Positions 32,433 through 40,402 are shown, counted from the stretch's first letter. The stretch is 64,000 bases of DNA from a virus (IMGVR_UViG_3300012984_000001:1-64000); one strand, 5' to 3'. Notes: generated by a model not told the origin, from the letters alone. A program made the numbers and translations.

Positions 32433-33344
32433 TTAAACAGGTTCTTGATTTTCGGGTTCTTCATATTCATTAAAAACACGGTCTATGATTGTGTTTAAAT
32501 GGTGGCTATTTAGTTTTTCTGGTTTAATGCCTCTAAGAATATCTATTAATACCGCAAAATAAGCAACATCAACTCCAATTAATTGTTCTTCTAAAACTTC
32601 TGGATTTCTTAAATCCAAGTCGCTTACTTGAAACATCATCTTAAGCATTTCCCCGGCATTGATTGTCCAACCTCGATGAATGAATTTTTTAAGACGGATA
32701 ATTGATGTAAGAGGATAAAGACTGCCTTGATATTTTAGAGTTTTTGTCAAAATCGATTCCAGGGCCAATTTATTTGTCACAAGTCCTTCATCAAAAGTAA
32801 AATAGTTTGTAGCATGGATGAAATCGAATGTTTTGTGAATTTGTTCAGAATCACCGTGAAATCTTAAAACAATCTGAATATCGTCAGTAAGAGAAATAGC
32901 GTTTTGAGAAAGAAATGATACTTGATATTTTAAAGGCTTTCCCTCTGAATCATTTTTCAAGTCTTTTCTCTCTCCAATAGATTGGATATTTAGTTTTACT
33001 TGGTCTTCTTTCAAAGTCTTAAGACGTACTCCCATTTCGGAATTATCATCTTCTATATTGTAGGCAGAATTTTCACTGTGATTTTCAATATATTTATCAC
33101 GTTTTCTACCATCCAATATTTCTTCATCACGAACATAATATTTTGCTAGTCTAATCAAAACATTCATGTCTTTTATGTAAATATCATAATCGTTCACAGG
33201 AATGTTTAACAGCATAGAAGTTATAGAACCTCCCGATACAAGAAGATTGTTTTTAACGTCTTTACGTAAATCAGAATCAGTAATTGACTCTAGCCAATCT
33301 TCTAGTTTTGTAACTAGAATTTTTTTAATAGTTTTTAATTGCAT
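32433..33344 (-). CDS. Nucleotidyltransferase-fold protein; candidate CCA-adding enzyme
   Basis: 303 residues. LLVSGGSITSMLLNIPVNDY then DIYIKD contains the GGS (38-40) and D52-x-D54 of the Pol-beta nucleotidyltransferase fold. The C-terminal half carries a conserved-looking GLVTNKLALESILTKTLKYQ and SIIRLKKFIHRGWTINAGEM, which could be an RNA-binding body. CCA-adding enzymes share this fold. Nearly all the phage tRNAs lack encoded CCA, so a tRNA-maturation role is an attractive inference, not shown. Confidence 0.6.
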   Translation of the reverse strand: MQLKTIKKILVTKLEDWLESITDSDLRKDVKNNLLVSGGSITSMLLNIPVNDYDIYIKDMNVLIRLAKYYVRDEEILDGRKRDKYIENHSENSAYNIEDDNSEMGVRLKTLKEDQVKLNIQSIGERKDLKNDSEGKPLKYQVSFLSQNAISLTDDIQIVLRFHGDSEQIHKTFDFIHATNYFTFDEGLVTNKLALESILTKTLKYQGSLYPLTSIIRLKKFIHRGWTINAGEMLKMMFQVSDLDLRNPEVLEEQLIGVDVAYFAVLIDILRGIKPEKLNSHHLNTIIDRVFNEYEEPENQEPV

Positions 33345-33359
33345 TTGTGTTTGATTAAG

Positions 33360-34607
33360 TTAAATTGAATTCCATTTTTTATGCAGAGTTTCTGCGTGTT
33401 CTTGTTTGCTAACCTTATTGTAGTGGAGTAACATTTTACTGTCTTTGCTCCATCCCATAATTGTGGAAAGCACAGAGTCTTCTACTTTTCCGTAATTTAA
33501 AGTTGCGAATGATTTTCTTCCGACATGAGAACTGATTAATAAGTATTTCTTGTAGTATCCAAACTTTTTGCGCTTAAGTTTATTATCAAACAGTTTCCCA
33601 TACATCATATTATCTATTCCGGCTAATTGGCAGACTATTTTTATATTGATGTTAAATTCAGTTTTGCTGATTTTTGGTGGCAAGTTCCCGAAATTAGAAT
33701 CAAGTATGTTTTGAATTACAGAATGAACGGGTATGACTACTTTTGCTCCGGTTTTCTGTGTTTTAATTTTGATAAAACCATCTGAAATGTTCGAAGTATC
33801 TAGTTTTAGAAAATCTGACGCGCGCAATCCAGTGTATGCTGATATCAGAAAGTTTTGCTTAGTAATATCCAATTCATAGTGTTCCGAAAAGTCGTAATCG
33901 ATAATTTTTTGAATTTCGGCTTCCGATAAATAAACTCCTTCTAAATCATCATCTTTATCAAAATAGATTCTTTGTGTAAACGATTTATCTACTTCGATAT
34001 TGTGTTCAAGCGCGCGATTAAGGAAAAAGCGGAACCGGCCAATGTGTCTTTCGATTGTAGATACTTGGTAAAACTCAGTTTCCAGATAGTCGGCAAACGA
34101 CTTTAAATCATTAATACGGATATTTCTTAGCTGTAGTTTTTCTCCGATTACTGCTTCATACTCCGAAACTATCTGCATAAACTTTTTGTACTGATTTTGA
34201 AGCGGAATACCCATTTTCTTTTTAGCGGAAACATTCCAATTATCAGCCTCGTTTTCGAGCCACCACAATGCAAAATCACATAGATAAATAGTGTGATTTG
34301 GATTGAATAGATTTGCTTCTTCTTTTGGGCGATTAAAGCTGTTTTTGATAACTTTTTCAAGCCACGCTTTGTCGGTCAAAATGCCTTTGCAAAAATCAGT
34401 ATTGTATGCTTTAAGAATATCAGTTTTAAGTTGCTGAATAGAAATATTCACTTCTGGATTATCTATTACACTTTGATTTTCCGCATCCCATTCCGAATCA
34501 TGTAACATAATATTTGTGCTACATGAAATGTCCAAACGAGAAAAACGTATTCTTACAAGGAGTTTCTTCACCTCCTTTCTGCCTTGTAAACTATATGTTA
34601 TGTTCAT
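33360..34607 (-). CDS. Tyrosine recombinase / integrase
   Basis: 415 residues, phage SAM-like N-terminal domain (DFALWWLENEADNWN; FADYLETEFYQVSTIERHI) and catalytic domain with R262 (TGLRASDF), H361-x-x-R364 (SSHVGRKSFATL) and Y396 (LHYNKVS). The Bacteroidota integrase type. No attachment site or tRNA-adjacent att is apparent, so it may serve in integration, circularisation or dimer resolution. Confidence 0.88.
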   Translation of the reverse strand: MNITYSLQGRKEVKKLLVRIRFSRLDISCSTNIMLHDSEWDAENQSVIDNPEVNISIQQLKTDILKAYNTDFCKGILTDKAWLEKVIKNSFNRPKEEANLFNPNHTIYLCDFALWWLENEADNWNVSAKKKMGIPLQNQYKKFMQIVSEYEAVIGEKLQLRNIRINDLKSFADYLETEFYQVSTIERHIGRFRFFLNRALEHNIEVDKSFTQRIYFDKDDDLEGVYLSEAEIQKIIDYDFSEHYELDITKQNFLISAYTGLRASDFLKLDTSNISDGFIKIKTQKTGAKVVIPVHSVIQNILDSNFGNLPPKISKTEFNINIKIVCQLAGIDNMMYGKLFDNKLKRKKFGYYKKYLLISSHVGRKSFATLNYGKVEDSVLSTIMGWSKDSKMLLHYNKVSKQEHAETLHKKWNSI

Positions 34608-34620
34608 GGTGACTAGTTTT

Positions 34621-35055
34621 TTAGTTTGTACTTAAATCTGTTACAGAATAATCTTGAATTAATTCCTTAGTTTTAAGATAATGTAAAAGTTGTTTTTCAG
34701 AAGAAAAATAAGCTGATTCCAAGAAACCAGAATCCCAACCTAAAGTTTCGAGATAATCTTTTCTTTCTTTTTCGGTTAATGGGTTATTATTAACTAATTC
34801 TGAAAGAAAATCATGTAACAAAACAGTCGTATATTCTTCTGTATTATCCCAATTTCGAACATTTCTAAAAATAGCTTCTTCCAAGAAGAATCTATCTGCT
34901 AATTGTTGTTTTTTAATTTCAGAAATCACATCATTATAAATTTCAACATCGTTTTCAATGAAAAATCTTGTGGTTTTTCCAATCGCATTATCCTGTGCTA
35001 TTTCGTCAAGAACTAAATCCCTTTTGTTTTCTATGATTTTCAATAAATTACTCAT
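34621..35055 (-). CDS. Hypothetical protein
   Basis: 144 residues, acidic and helical, immediately upstream of the recombinase (13 bases). Contains YLETLGWDSGFLESAYFSSE. No family recognised. Confidence 0.6.
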   Translation of the reverse strand: MSNLLKIIENKRDLVLDEIAQDNAIGKTTRFFIENDVEIYNDVISEIKKQQLADRFFLEEAIFRNVRNWDNTEEYTTVLLHDFLSELVNNNPLTEKERKDYLETLGWDSGFLESAYFSSEKQLLHYLKTKELIQDYSVTDLSTN

Positions 35056-35062
35056 TTTTCTA

Positions 35063-35275
35063 CTATTTAGGCTCGTTACTAATTAATTCCTTCAAAACTT
35101 TTAAATTATTTCCGGCAATAGAGCCAGGAATAACACCAGATTTTCTCCACGAAATAAGTCCGTGGGTCATTATCTTTTTATTTGCTAGTTTCAAGCAAAG
35201 TTTCTGAAACATTGGAGCTAGTTTTTTGTATGCTTCCGTTGCCTCGATATTGGCATTCGTTACAATAGTTTCCAT
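35063..35275 (-). CDS. Small basic protein
   Basis: 70 residues, MFQKLCLKLANKKIMTHGL followed by a short loop-helix; could bind nucleic acid. Co-directional with regulator and recombinase. Unknown. Confidence 0.55.
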   Translation of the reverse strand: METIVTNANIEATEAYKKLAPMFQKLCLKLANKKIMTHGLISWRKSGVIPGSIAGNNLKVLKELISNEPK

Positions 35276-35279
35276 AAGT

Positions 35280-35525
35280 TTATTTGTTTTTTGAGTGAGA
35301 AGAAATGAGTTTCAATAAATCAATGTCCATAGCGGAAAGAATGGCGCAAACTTTGCTAAATCTAACTTCTTTATGAAACCCATTTTCTATTTTTGAAATC
35401 AATCCACTTAAATTAGTATTACCTGACATTTCTATAGATAAATCTTTTTGTGTCAGCTTTTTGTTTTTTCGTATTTCTTTTAGAATTGCGCCAATCTGTG
35501 ATGCAGTATTTTTTTCTTTAATCAT
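35280..35525 (-). CDS. XRE-family helix-turn-helix regulator
   Basis: 81 residues from ATG 35525. IGAILKEIRKNKKLTQKDLS then GLISKIENGFHKEVRFSKVC is the lambda-repressor-like fold (L-x-x-x-R-x-x-K-x-x-T-Q-x-x-L...I-x-x-x-E-N-G). Upstream of the recombinase, suggesting a lysogeny or early-gene regulator. Confidence 0.8.
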   Translation of the reverse strand: MIKEKNTASQIGAILKEIRKNKKLTQKDLSIEMSGNTNLSGLISKIENGFHKEVRFSKVCAILSAMDIDLLKLISSHSKNK

Positions 35526-35529
35526 ATTT

Positions 35530-36309
35530 TTATTGATTAATATTAAAGAATTTTGCAAATTCTGAACTACCGTAATTGCCTTTAGTGAGCGTGCAAATTT
35601 CGATAACAGAAAGTTGTTTTCTTTTTATCTCTTTGCTCTCAATGAAATTACGCGTGCCAGTTGCGCAAGCCCCTGTAATAACACGGTACATTTCAATACA
35701 TTTTTCAAAAGAATGTTTTTGATTCACGTCAATTCCTTCAAACTCGGATTTGTCTCTATTTGAGATTTTGTAAATCAAATCTTCTTTGGCTTCTTTTATT
35801 GTTTCGCCATGTGCAAACTTCCCATTGCCATCACTAACCAGATAATAAGAGTTGTTTTTATTTACATCTTTAAGTTTATAGATATTCCCTTTTACAATTA
35901 CTACTTCTGAAAATCTACTATCGCAAAAGATATATTCCTTACCATTTTTTTTCCACTTCAATAATTTTAAAGATGGAGTATTTTGATATTCAAAACTTGA
36001 TTTGTTGAATCCATCAGGAATTGAAGTCAGGCTTCCGAGGTCAAGATAATATCCGACAGTCGGGTTGAATCCATCAGGAATTGAAGTCAGACTTCCGAGG
36101 TAAAGAGAACCTCCGACAGTCAGGTTGAATCCATCAGGAATTGAAGTCAGGCTTCCGAGGTCAAGATAATCTCCGACAGTCGGGTTGAATCCATCAGGAA
36201 TTGAAGTCAGGCTTCCGAGGTCAAGAGAACCGCCCACGGGTTCAATACCATAAAATTGCTGTTCTGTAATGTTTGCGTATTTCAAAAAATCTAATATTTC
36301 TTTTTTCAT
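35530..36309 (-). CDS. Protein with four 20-residue leucine-rich-like repeats
   Basis: 259 residues. After a short N-terminus, four tandem repeats of the type LDLGSLTSIPDGFNPTVG occupy residues about 25-100, then an unrelated C-terminal domain. Repeats of this pattern occur in many Bacteroidota phage proteins. The C-terminal region CIEMYRVITGACATGTRNFI may be an effector or binding part. Function unknown. Confidence 0.7.
   Translation of the reverse strand: MKKEILDFLKYANITEQQFYGIEPVGGSLDLGSLTSIPDGFNPTVGDYLDLGSLTSIPDGFNLTVGGSLYLGSLTSIPDGFNPTVGYYLDLGSLTSIPDGFNKSSFEYQNTPSLKLLKWKKNGKEYIFCDSRFSEVVIVKGNIYKLKDVNKNNSYYLVSDGNGKFAHGETIKEAKEDLIYKISNRDKSEFEGIDVNQKHSFEKCIEMYRVITGACATGTRNFIESKEIKRKQLSVIEICTLTKGNYGSSEFAKFFNINQ
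36004..36236 (-). repeat. Four 60-bp tandem repeats inside the leucine-rich-like gene
   Basis: The unit GTTGAATCCATCAGGAATTG recurs with exact 60-base spacing at about 36004, 36064, 36124 and 36184. The units are nearly identical (differences at a few positions only), implying recent duplication or gene conversion. Copy number is likely to vary between relatives. Confidence 0.9.
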
Positions 36310-36326
36310 GATTTATATTTTTAAGT

Positions 36327-36443
36327 TTAAAATTTAGGCATAAATGATTTACCATTGCTCAAAGTTTCTGTAATAGTATCAGAGAGCAAATAAAGTGTTC
36401 CAAAGAACAAAAATAGTCCGATAATAGTGAGTGTTGTTATCAT
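36327..36443 (-). CDS. Small membrane peptide (38 aa)
   Basis: ATG 36443, stop at 36327. The peptide opens MITTLTIIGLFLFFGTLYLL, a single transmembrane helix, then a short polar tail. Fits exactly between neighbours. Likely real as phage inner-membrane peptide; function unknown. Confidence 0.5.
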   Translation of the reverse strand: MITTLTIIGLFLFFGTLYLLSDTITETLSNGKSFMPKF

Positions 36444-36449
36444 GGCTTT

Positions 36450-36725
36450 TTAGTTTGTTGATTCTAATTGATGAATAATTTTTACAGGTTTTTCAGTTGG
36501 ATAAACTTCTTCTATTTTAAAACAAATAGCAGAATATTCCGTTCTAGTTTTTCGCATTACATCACCTAATTGCCTATTTAATGCCTCGCTAACTTCTAAT
36601 GTGTGTTTAACATCTGATTTGAAAAGCATATATTTTAAAATGGCTTCGGCTTCTTGTTCTGCAGTTAGTTTTTCATTTGTGAAATGATTAACCAATTTCA
36701 CAAAGTATAGCAATAATTTTTTCAT
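36450..36725 (-). CDS. Hypothetical small protein
   Basis: 91 residues, amphipathic N-terminal helix (KKLLLYFVKLVNHF) and a helical body. Overlaps the 3' end of the upstream membrane peptide gene by 38 bases. Confidence 0.55.
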   Translation of the reverse strand: MKKLLLYFVKLVNHFTNEKLTAEQEAEAILKYMLFKSDVKHTLEVSEALNRQLGDVMRKTRTEYSAICFKIEEVYPTEKPVKIIHQLESTN

Positions 36726-36825
36726 AATTAAAGTAAATTACAAGTACAAAAAGTACGATTAGTAAAACAATGAAGTTGTATTTGTGTTCTGCTTCATTTT
36801 CGTAGTCTGGTCTTTCGAATTTCAT
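36688..36825 (-). CDS. Small membrane peptide (45 aa)
   Basis: ATG 36825, stop 36688. Acidic N-terminus MKFERPDYENEAEHKYN then one strong transmembrane helix (FIVLLIVLFVLVIYF). Overlaps the next gene. Function unknown. Confidence 0.5.
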   Translation of the reverse strand: MKFERPDYENEAEHKYNFIVLLIVLFVLVIYFNYEKIIAILCEIG

Positions 36826-36833
36826 AAGATAGG

Positions 36834-37016
36834 TTAGTTTGCTAGTTCTACAAAATTGGCAAAAACTTTACTCGAAATAGTGCCTAATCTTTTGCGTGTT
36901 TTAGGCGAATAAACATGATGCATTTCGCGAATCTGTTCAGCGTAAATTTCATCTGTTTCAATAATTAAAACTCTCTCTAATAAAGAGAATGACTGAGATA
37001 CTTTATATTTTTTCAT
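36834..37016 (-). CDS. Hypothetical small protein
   Basis: 60 residues, MKKYKVSQSFSLLERVLIIE opening, basic C-terminal half. Nine bases upstream of the membrane peptide gene. Not recognised. Confidence 0.5.
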   Translation of the reverse strand: MKKYKVSQSFSLLERVLIIETDEIYAEQIREMHHVYSPKTRKRLGTISSKVFANFVELAN

Positions 37017-37027
37017 GGTATTTGATT

Positions 37028-37186
37028 TTAAGTGTTAGTTAATTGTTTATATGTAATATATTGCCAATAATAAGGTGATTCTTTCGAATAGAAAAATTGT
37101 TCATCGGGAATGCTTTTAGCATACTCTTTTAGCTGATTTTTTATTTTTAAAATCGCTTTACGTGTTTTCTTAGATTGCTTAGACAT
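37028..37186 (-). CDS. Small basic protein (52 aa)
   Basis: ATG 37186, stop 37028. Lys-rich N-terminus (SKQSKKTRKAILKIKNQ) and Tyr-rich C-terminus. Fills the gap between neighbours with the usual tight spacing; no family recognised. Confidence 0.45.
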   Translation of the reverse strand: MSKQSKKTRKAILKIKNQLKEYAKSIPDEQFFYSKESPYYWQYITYKQLTNT

Positions 37187-37193
37187 AACTAAT

Positions 37194-37319
37194 CTAGTTT
37201 TGTTGAATTAATAAATTTACTCCTGTTAGAAAAACTATTAAATCATAATGACTCAAAAAATGTCTTTCATAACTTCCAAAATCTAGGGTGTAAAACCCGT
37301 CTTTAAATATTGGTTTCAT
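37194..37319 (-). CDS. Small protein (41 aa)
   Basis: ATG 37319, stop 37194. Ordered N-terminus (MKPIFKDGFYTLDFGSYE) and hydrophobic C-terminus (DLIVFLTGVNLLIQ). Starts three bases from the preceding gene's stop, in keeping with a packed early operon. Confidence 0.45.
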   Translation of the reverse strand: MKPIFKDGFYTLDFGSYERHFLSHYDLIVFLTGVNLLIQQN

Positions 37320-37321
37320 AA

Positions 37322-37513
37322 CTATTTACGTTTTTTAGATTTCTTTAAATGAGTGTTTTTCTTTCTAGTTTTGCCCGTATTAGGCAAATTTTCTAAAACA
37401 TGTCGTTGTAGTGGGTTTGCCGTTACTATTTTTTTATCTTCGATTTTGGAAGAATAAGAATCGCCATCGTACCAATAACCATAATAGCACTTTGAATTAC
37501 TTTTGATTTGCAT
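37322..37513 (-). CDS. Small basic protein
   Basis: 63 residues; ends in a Lys/Arg-rich tail (RKKNTHLKKSKKRK) that may bind nucleic acid. Tyr-rich N-terminal part (CYYGYWYDGDSY). Not recognised. Confidence 0.5.
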   Translation of the reverse strand: MQIKSNSKCYYGYWYDGDSYSSKIEDKKIVTANPLQRHVLENLPNTGKTRKKNTHLKKSKKRK

Positions 37514-37522
37514 AATTTTAGT

Positions 37523-37705
37523 TTAAAGTTGTGTTTCCCCGAATATAATAATCTCAATGTCCTGAACTTCGAAAGTGGTTTTATCCTGCTTTAAAACCTC
37601 CTTTGCTCTCTCTAAATAGAGCATTTGACAATACGCATAACCGCCCACAAAACCGAGGGCGATTACAAAAATATAAACCGATAATGCTATTATTAATTTT
37701 TTCAT
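37523..37705 (-). CDS. Small membrane protein
   Basis: 60 residues with an N-terminal transmembrane helix (LIIALSVYIFVIALGFVGGY) and a soluble tail. Start overlaps the upstream stop (ATGA). Unknown. Confidence 0.55.
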   Translation of the reverse strand: MKKLIIALSVYIFVIALGFVGGYAYCQMLYLERAKEVLKQDKTTFEVQDIEIIIFGETQL

Positions 37706-38034
37706 GACTTGTTATTTTTTAGTTTTCTTCTTCTTAGTAAATCTTTCCCGTGACGTGAAAGCATATATTTGCCATCGGTATTTATAGAAAATTTTCCATA
37801 CATACCACCAACTCTAGTAATGGTAAATGAATTGTAAAGATTTTTCAAATTCATACCGTTCCACTTGCTATTTCGTACAACAAAGAAGTGTTTATACTTA
37901 CCTTTGAAGTTATTTGGTAATTTTATTGAAGTAGGCAGTTTTATTTTTACCTCGTCGGGTTTGTTTATTTGCCTACTTACTTGTTTTTCAAATCCTTTGT
38001 GTAATTTGGATTTGTGTTTTATATCCATTTTCAT
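37702..38034 (-). CDS. Basic protein, unknown
   Basis: 110 residues, strongly basic at both ends. HFFVVRNSKWNGMNLKNLYN and a GGMYGKFSINTDGKYMLS stretch suggest a small beta domain. Possibly nucleic-acid-binding. Not recognised. Confidence 0.55.
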   Translation of the reverse strand: MKMDIKHKSKLHKGFEKQVSRQINKPDEVKIKLPTSIKLPNNFKGKYKHFFVVRNSKWNGMNLKNLYNSFTITRVGGMYGKFSINTDGKYMLSRHGKDLLRRRKLKNNKS

Positions 38035-38053
38035 AATATTGGATTTTTTAGTT

Positions 38054-38458
38054 CTAATCTTCTATTTCTTCACTCTCAATTTCTTCTAACAATTCAGTGA
38101 AGAAATCATTTATTTCGTTTTCTAAATCTGCAAATTCTGAACTTGCATTTTGTGAAGCAAGCAAACTTGCTAATATTTCGCTACTTAAAGATTTAGGAGT
38201 ATATCCCATTTCCTCGGCAATCTCTAAAGATTCTTTTAACGACGGGTCGTTTTCCTGCAAATATTTAATTGCAGTAGAATAGTAAATGATTTCAATATCA
38301 AAGCCGTTGTTATCTTGTAACATTTCAAAAATGGAATCGTATGCGTTATCAAAATCAATATTGTCTAAATCTACATGATCCATAATTGATACCTCAGTAG
38401 GTAACCCGTTTAAGAATTCAGTAATTTTTTCGATTGTCGTATTTGTTAAATTGTTCAT
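38054..38458 (-). CDS. Highly acidic protein, antirestriction/DNA-mimic candidate
   Basis: 134 residues with many Asp/Glu spread along the chain. IIYYSTAIKYLQENDPSLKE and LSSEILASLLASQNASSEFA resemble a protein type often carried by Bacteroidota mobile elements. The charge pattern suggests a DNA mimic of the antirestriction kind; no experiment supports this. Confidence 0.5.
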   Translation of the reverse strand: MNNLTNTTIEKITEFLNGLPTEVSIMDHVDLDNIDFDNAYDSIFEMLQDNNGFDIEIIYYSTAIKYLQENDPSLKESLEIAEEMGYTPKSLSSEILASLLASQNASSEFADLENEINDFFTELLEEIESEEIED

Positions 38459-38499
38459 GATAATAAGTATTAATGATTAATGTTATTTGATTGGCTAGT

Positions 38500-38718
38500 T
38501 TAGTTGATAAAACTAGCCGTAAAAAGTTTCTTTTGAATAATAGTTTTAGGCAGAAAGTTCCACCACATCAAATCAAACTCGTAAACTTGTTTTACTGCTG
38601 ATTCTGGAGCGCAATAAAGAGCGCAAAAGTTCTTAATTGCAACATCAAAACTACTTGCATTCGTTTTTAAAAAATGCTTGCCGTTATCGCTTTGGGTTTC
38701 TAGTAAAAAGTATTTCAT
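38500..38718 (-). CDS. Hypothetical small protein
   Basis: 72 residues, opening MKYFLLETQSDNGKHFLKTN. A similar 'MKYFLL' opening occurs in small phage DUF-type proteins. No function inferred. Confidence 0.5.
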   Translation of the reverse strand: MKYFLLETQSDNGKHFLKTNASSFDVAIKNFCALYCAPESAVKQVYEFDLMWWNFLPKTIIQKKLFTASFIN

Positions 38719-38748
38719 GATATTGAGTATTAGAATTAATGTTTATTT

Positions 38749-38949
38749 TTAATATGATTCATCTGCTTTTATGCCGTCTATTCTGTTATATTCTTCCATA
38801 ATGCTTTTAAGATAGTCACAAACTTGTTTTTTAGTACGAAATTCTTTTTCCGTACCTTCTGCATAATTATGCACAGTTAATTCCTCACAACCGTATATCT
38901 CTACTCTGTGAAATGATAACTTTGACAATAACTTTTGTATTTTTTTCAT
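38749..38949 (-). CDS. Hypothetical small protein
   Basis: 66 residues, basic N-terminus (MKKIQKLLSKLSFHRVEIYG) and acidic C-terminus. Ten bases from the upstream gene. Not recognised. Confidence 0.5.
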   Translation of the reverse strand: MKKIQKLLSKLSFHRVEIYGCEELTVHNYAEGTEKEFRTKKQVCDYLKSIMEEYNRIDGIKADESY

Positions 38950-38959
38950 AATGTTAGAT

Positions 38960-39196
38960 TTAAAGATAAACTCGATTGGATTCTCTATAATAACCTTTAT
39001 TTTTTAAAGTATCTGAAATAAGCATTTTAGCCGATGGAACAGATTTATTACAATATCCGCTATCAACTACATAATTAATTAAGTCAATTGTAGGAGTTGA
39101 GTAATTAAGGATTATATACTTCTTTAAGTCCTCAGTACTTTTGTGGATATTATTAAGTTTTTTTTCGTGCATAATCGCATCAAATAAATTTTTCAT
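38960..39196 (-). CDS. Hypothetical small protein downstream of an RNA with terminator
   Basis: 78 residues, helical. It begins 21 bases after the terminator hairpin of the structured RNA at 39217-39446, so its expression may depend on read-through. No domain recognised. Confidence 0.5.
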   Translation of the reverse strand: MKNLFDAIMHEKKLNNIHKSTEDLKKYIILNYSTPTIDLINYVVDSGYCNKSVPSAKMLISDTLKNKGYYRESNRVYL

Positions 39197-39216
39197 AATA
39201 AGTATATTTAAAGATT

Positions 39217-39446
39217 AATAAAAAATGCTCGTCTTTCCGAGCCGTCAGTCTTATTGTAATTTGCAAGCTGTTCATCTTTATGCACCTGTCAAAGCTTGCT
39301 TTGAATCAATCATTACAACTAGCAACCTTACCGACAAGTAAAGAGAGTATGAAATTTGACAGGCTGGAAACGAAGGTCGCACCTCGTATCTTTTAAATTA
39401 GTTCCTCGATTCCGTTTCAAACGTAGCCTTATAGACAAATCGAGGT
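39217..39446 (-). ncRNA. Structured noncoding RNA with pseudoknot and intrinsic terminator
   Basis: Gene-free 255-base gap. On the minus strand, long-range stems are CCTCGATT/AATCGAGG (39438-39445 with 39404-39411), TTGTAAT/ATTACAA (39312-39318 with 39254-39260), GCAAGCT/AGCTTGC (39293-39299 with 39263-39269), and a 9-bp CCTGTCAAA/TTTGACAGG (39355-39363 with 39285-39293) that ends inside another stem's loop, i.e. a pseudoknot or alternative fold. It ends in GCTCG/CGAGC (39227-39242) followed by T6. No match to a known family that I can name. Could be a free RNA or an attenuating leader for the downstream operon. Confidence 0.65.
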
Positions 39447-39451
39447 TTGTA

Positions 39452-39697
39452 TTATATTAGTTTTCTTAATTGTTGCCCTAATAATGGGTAAGGGCGAAAT
39501 CCTTTAGTTAGTACACGCCCACTTGAATCTATAGGAAATTCATTATTTTCATATACAATAGAATATCCTGATAGTTTTTGTTCTTTTATTTGAATACAAA
39601 CATCGTTAAATTCTAAAAGTCCGTGTATTTCTCCTATTGTTTCATTATTTAAAACTATCAGCGAAATAGGTTCTGTTATTCTGTTTATTTTTATCAT
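39452..39697 (-). CDS. Hypothetical small protein
   Basis: 81 residues, beta-rich (PISLIVLNNETIGEIHGLLE). Ends just before the structured RNA. Overlaps the upstream gene by 4 bases (ATGA). Unknown. Confidence 0.55.
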   Translation of the reverse strand: MIKINRITEPISLIVLNNETIGEIHGLLEFNDVCIQIKEQKLSGYSIVYENNEFPIDSSGRVLTKGFRPYPLLGQQLRKLI

Positions 39698-40050
39698 TTT
39701 AGTTTTTCTTTTAGTCGTTTAAAAAAAGGTAGTTCATAAATATTCAAAACACCACTTAAGCATTCATAATCATAATATAAATCATTTATTTTTAAAAACA
39801 TATGATAATATGAACTGTAATTAAATTTAGGTATATCTTGTTGAATTTCTTCAAAATATTCTGTACTATCGCAAATAATACAGTCTTTTATAGTTTCAGC
39901 GTAATGGTATGCAAAAGCAGTACAACAACCGTTGTTAAATTCTACAGGATTTGCAATAGCCTTTTTGAACTCTTCAATTGTGTAATTCTCTTCATTATTA
40001 GCAATAATAAAAATAGAGTCAATATCATTATTGGTTATTTGAATAGTCAT
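39694..40050 (-). CDS. Hypothetical protein, first of the leftward block
   Basis: 118 residues. NNGCCTAFAYHYAETIKDCI then YYHMFLKINDLYYDYECLSG shows a Cys...His...Asp order that could be a papain/transglutaminase-like fold, at low confidence. First gene after the noncoding region, preceded by a structured leader. Confidence 0.5.
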   Translation of the reverse strand: MTIQITNNDIDSIFIIANNEENYTIEEFKKAIANPVEFNNGCCTAFAYHYAETIKDCIICDSTEYFEEIQQDIPKFNYSSYYHMFLKINDLYYDYECLSGVLNIYELPFFKRLKEKLK

Positions 40051-40059
40051 AAGTGTGAT

Positions 40060-40402
40060 ATTTATAATTAGTGCCGTTCCTAGTCTCGCTTTAGGATGCT
40101 AGTCATTAACTATCAAACGGCTTGTTTTAGTTTCCCGCATTTCACCGACAGAAACTAATATTATAATTGTATCTCTAATAAATAGAGTAAATGTAATCTC
40201 GATAAATTAAGCGTGTAGCCTTTCGCGCACCCTGTACTGCTTGTCTAAATTAATAGTAAGTTTCTAAGATACTCCTAACACCGCTTTTCAATATTTCAAA
40301 GAGTTCGCTAAGCTCATTTAGTTATCATTTGTGTACTTTCACTAAATCCTTTTGCTATAATTTGTATTAGTTGTTGTTCTAACACATGGCAATATTACGT
40401 CA
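40060..40402 (-). ncRNA. Structured leader or noncoding RNA upstream of the leftward block
   Basis: About 340 gene-free bases. On the minus strand: GCCGTT/AACGGC, TAGTTTC/GAAACTA, CCTA/TAGG, CTCTA/TAGAG and TTTAGT/ACTAAA hairpins. The region begins with the ACGTAATATTG motif (complement of 40390-40402), shared with two other RNA regions. CTAACAC occurs twice on the plus strand (about 40275 and 40380). Possibly the 5' leader of the early operon or a separate RNA. Confidence 0.5.

Noticed and set aside
33360-34607. Attachment site next to the tyrosine recombinase
   Set aside because: No tRNA fragment or obvious direct repeat was found near the gene.
35530-36309. 60-bp repeats as a possible CRISPR array
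   Set aside because: The units are contiguous, in frame and coding, with no spacers.
17743-40050. Plus-strand frames antisense to the leftward block
   Set aside because: They are opposite to genes with recognised domains and have no promoters or spacing of their own.
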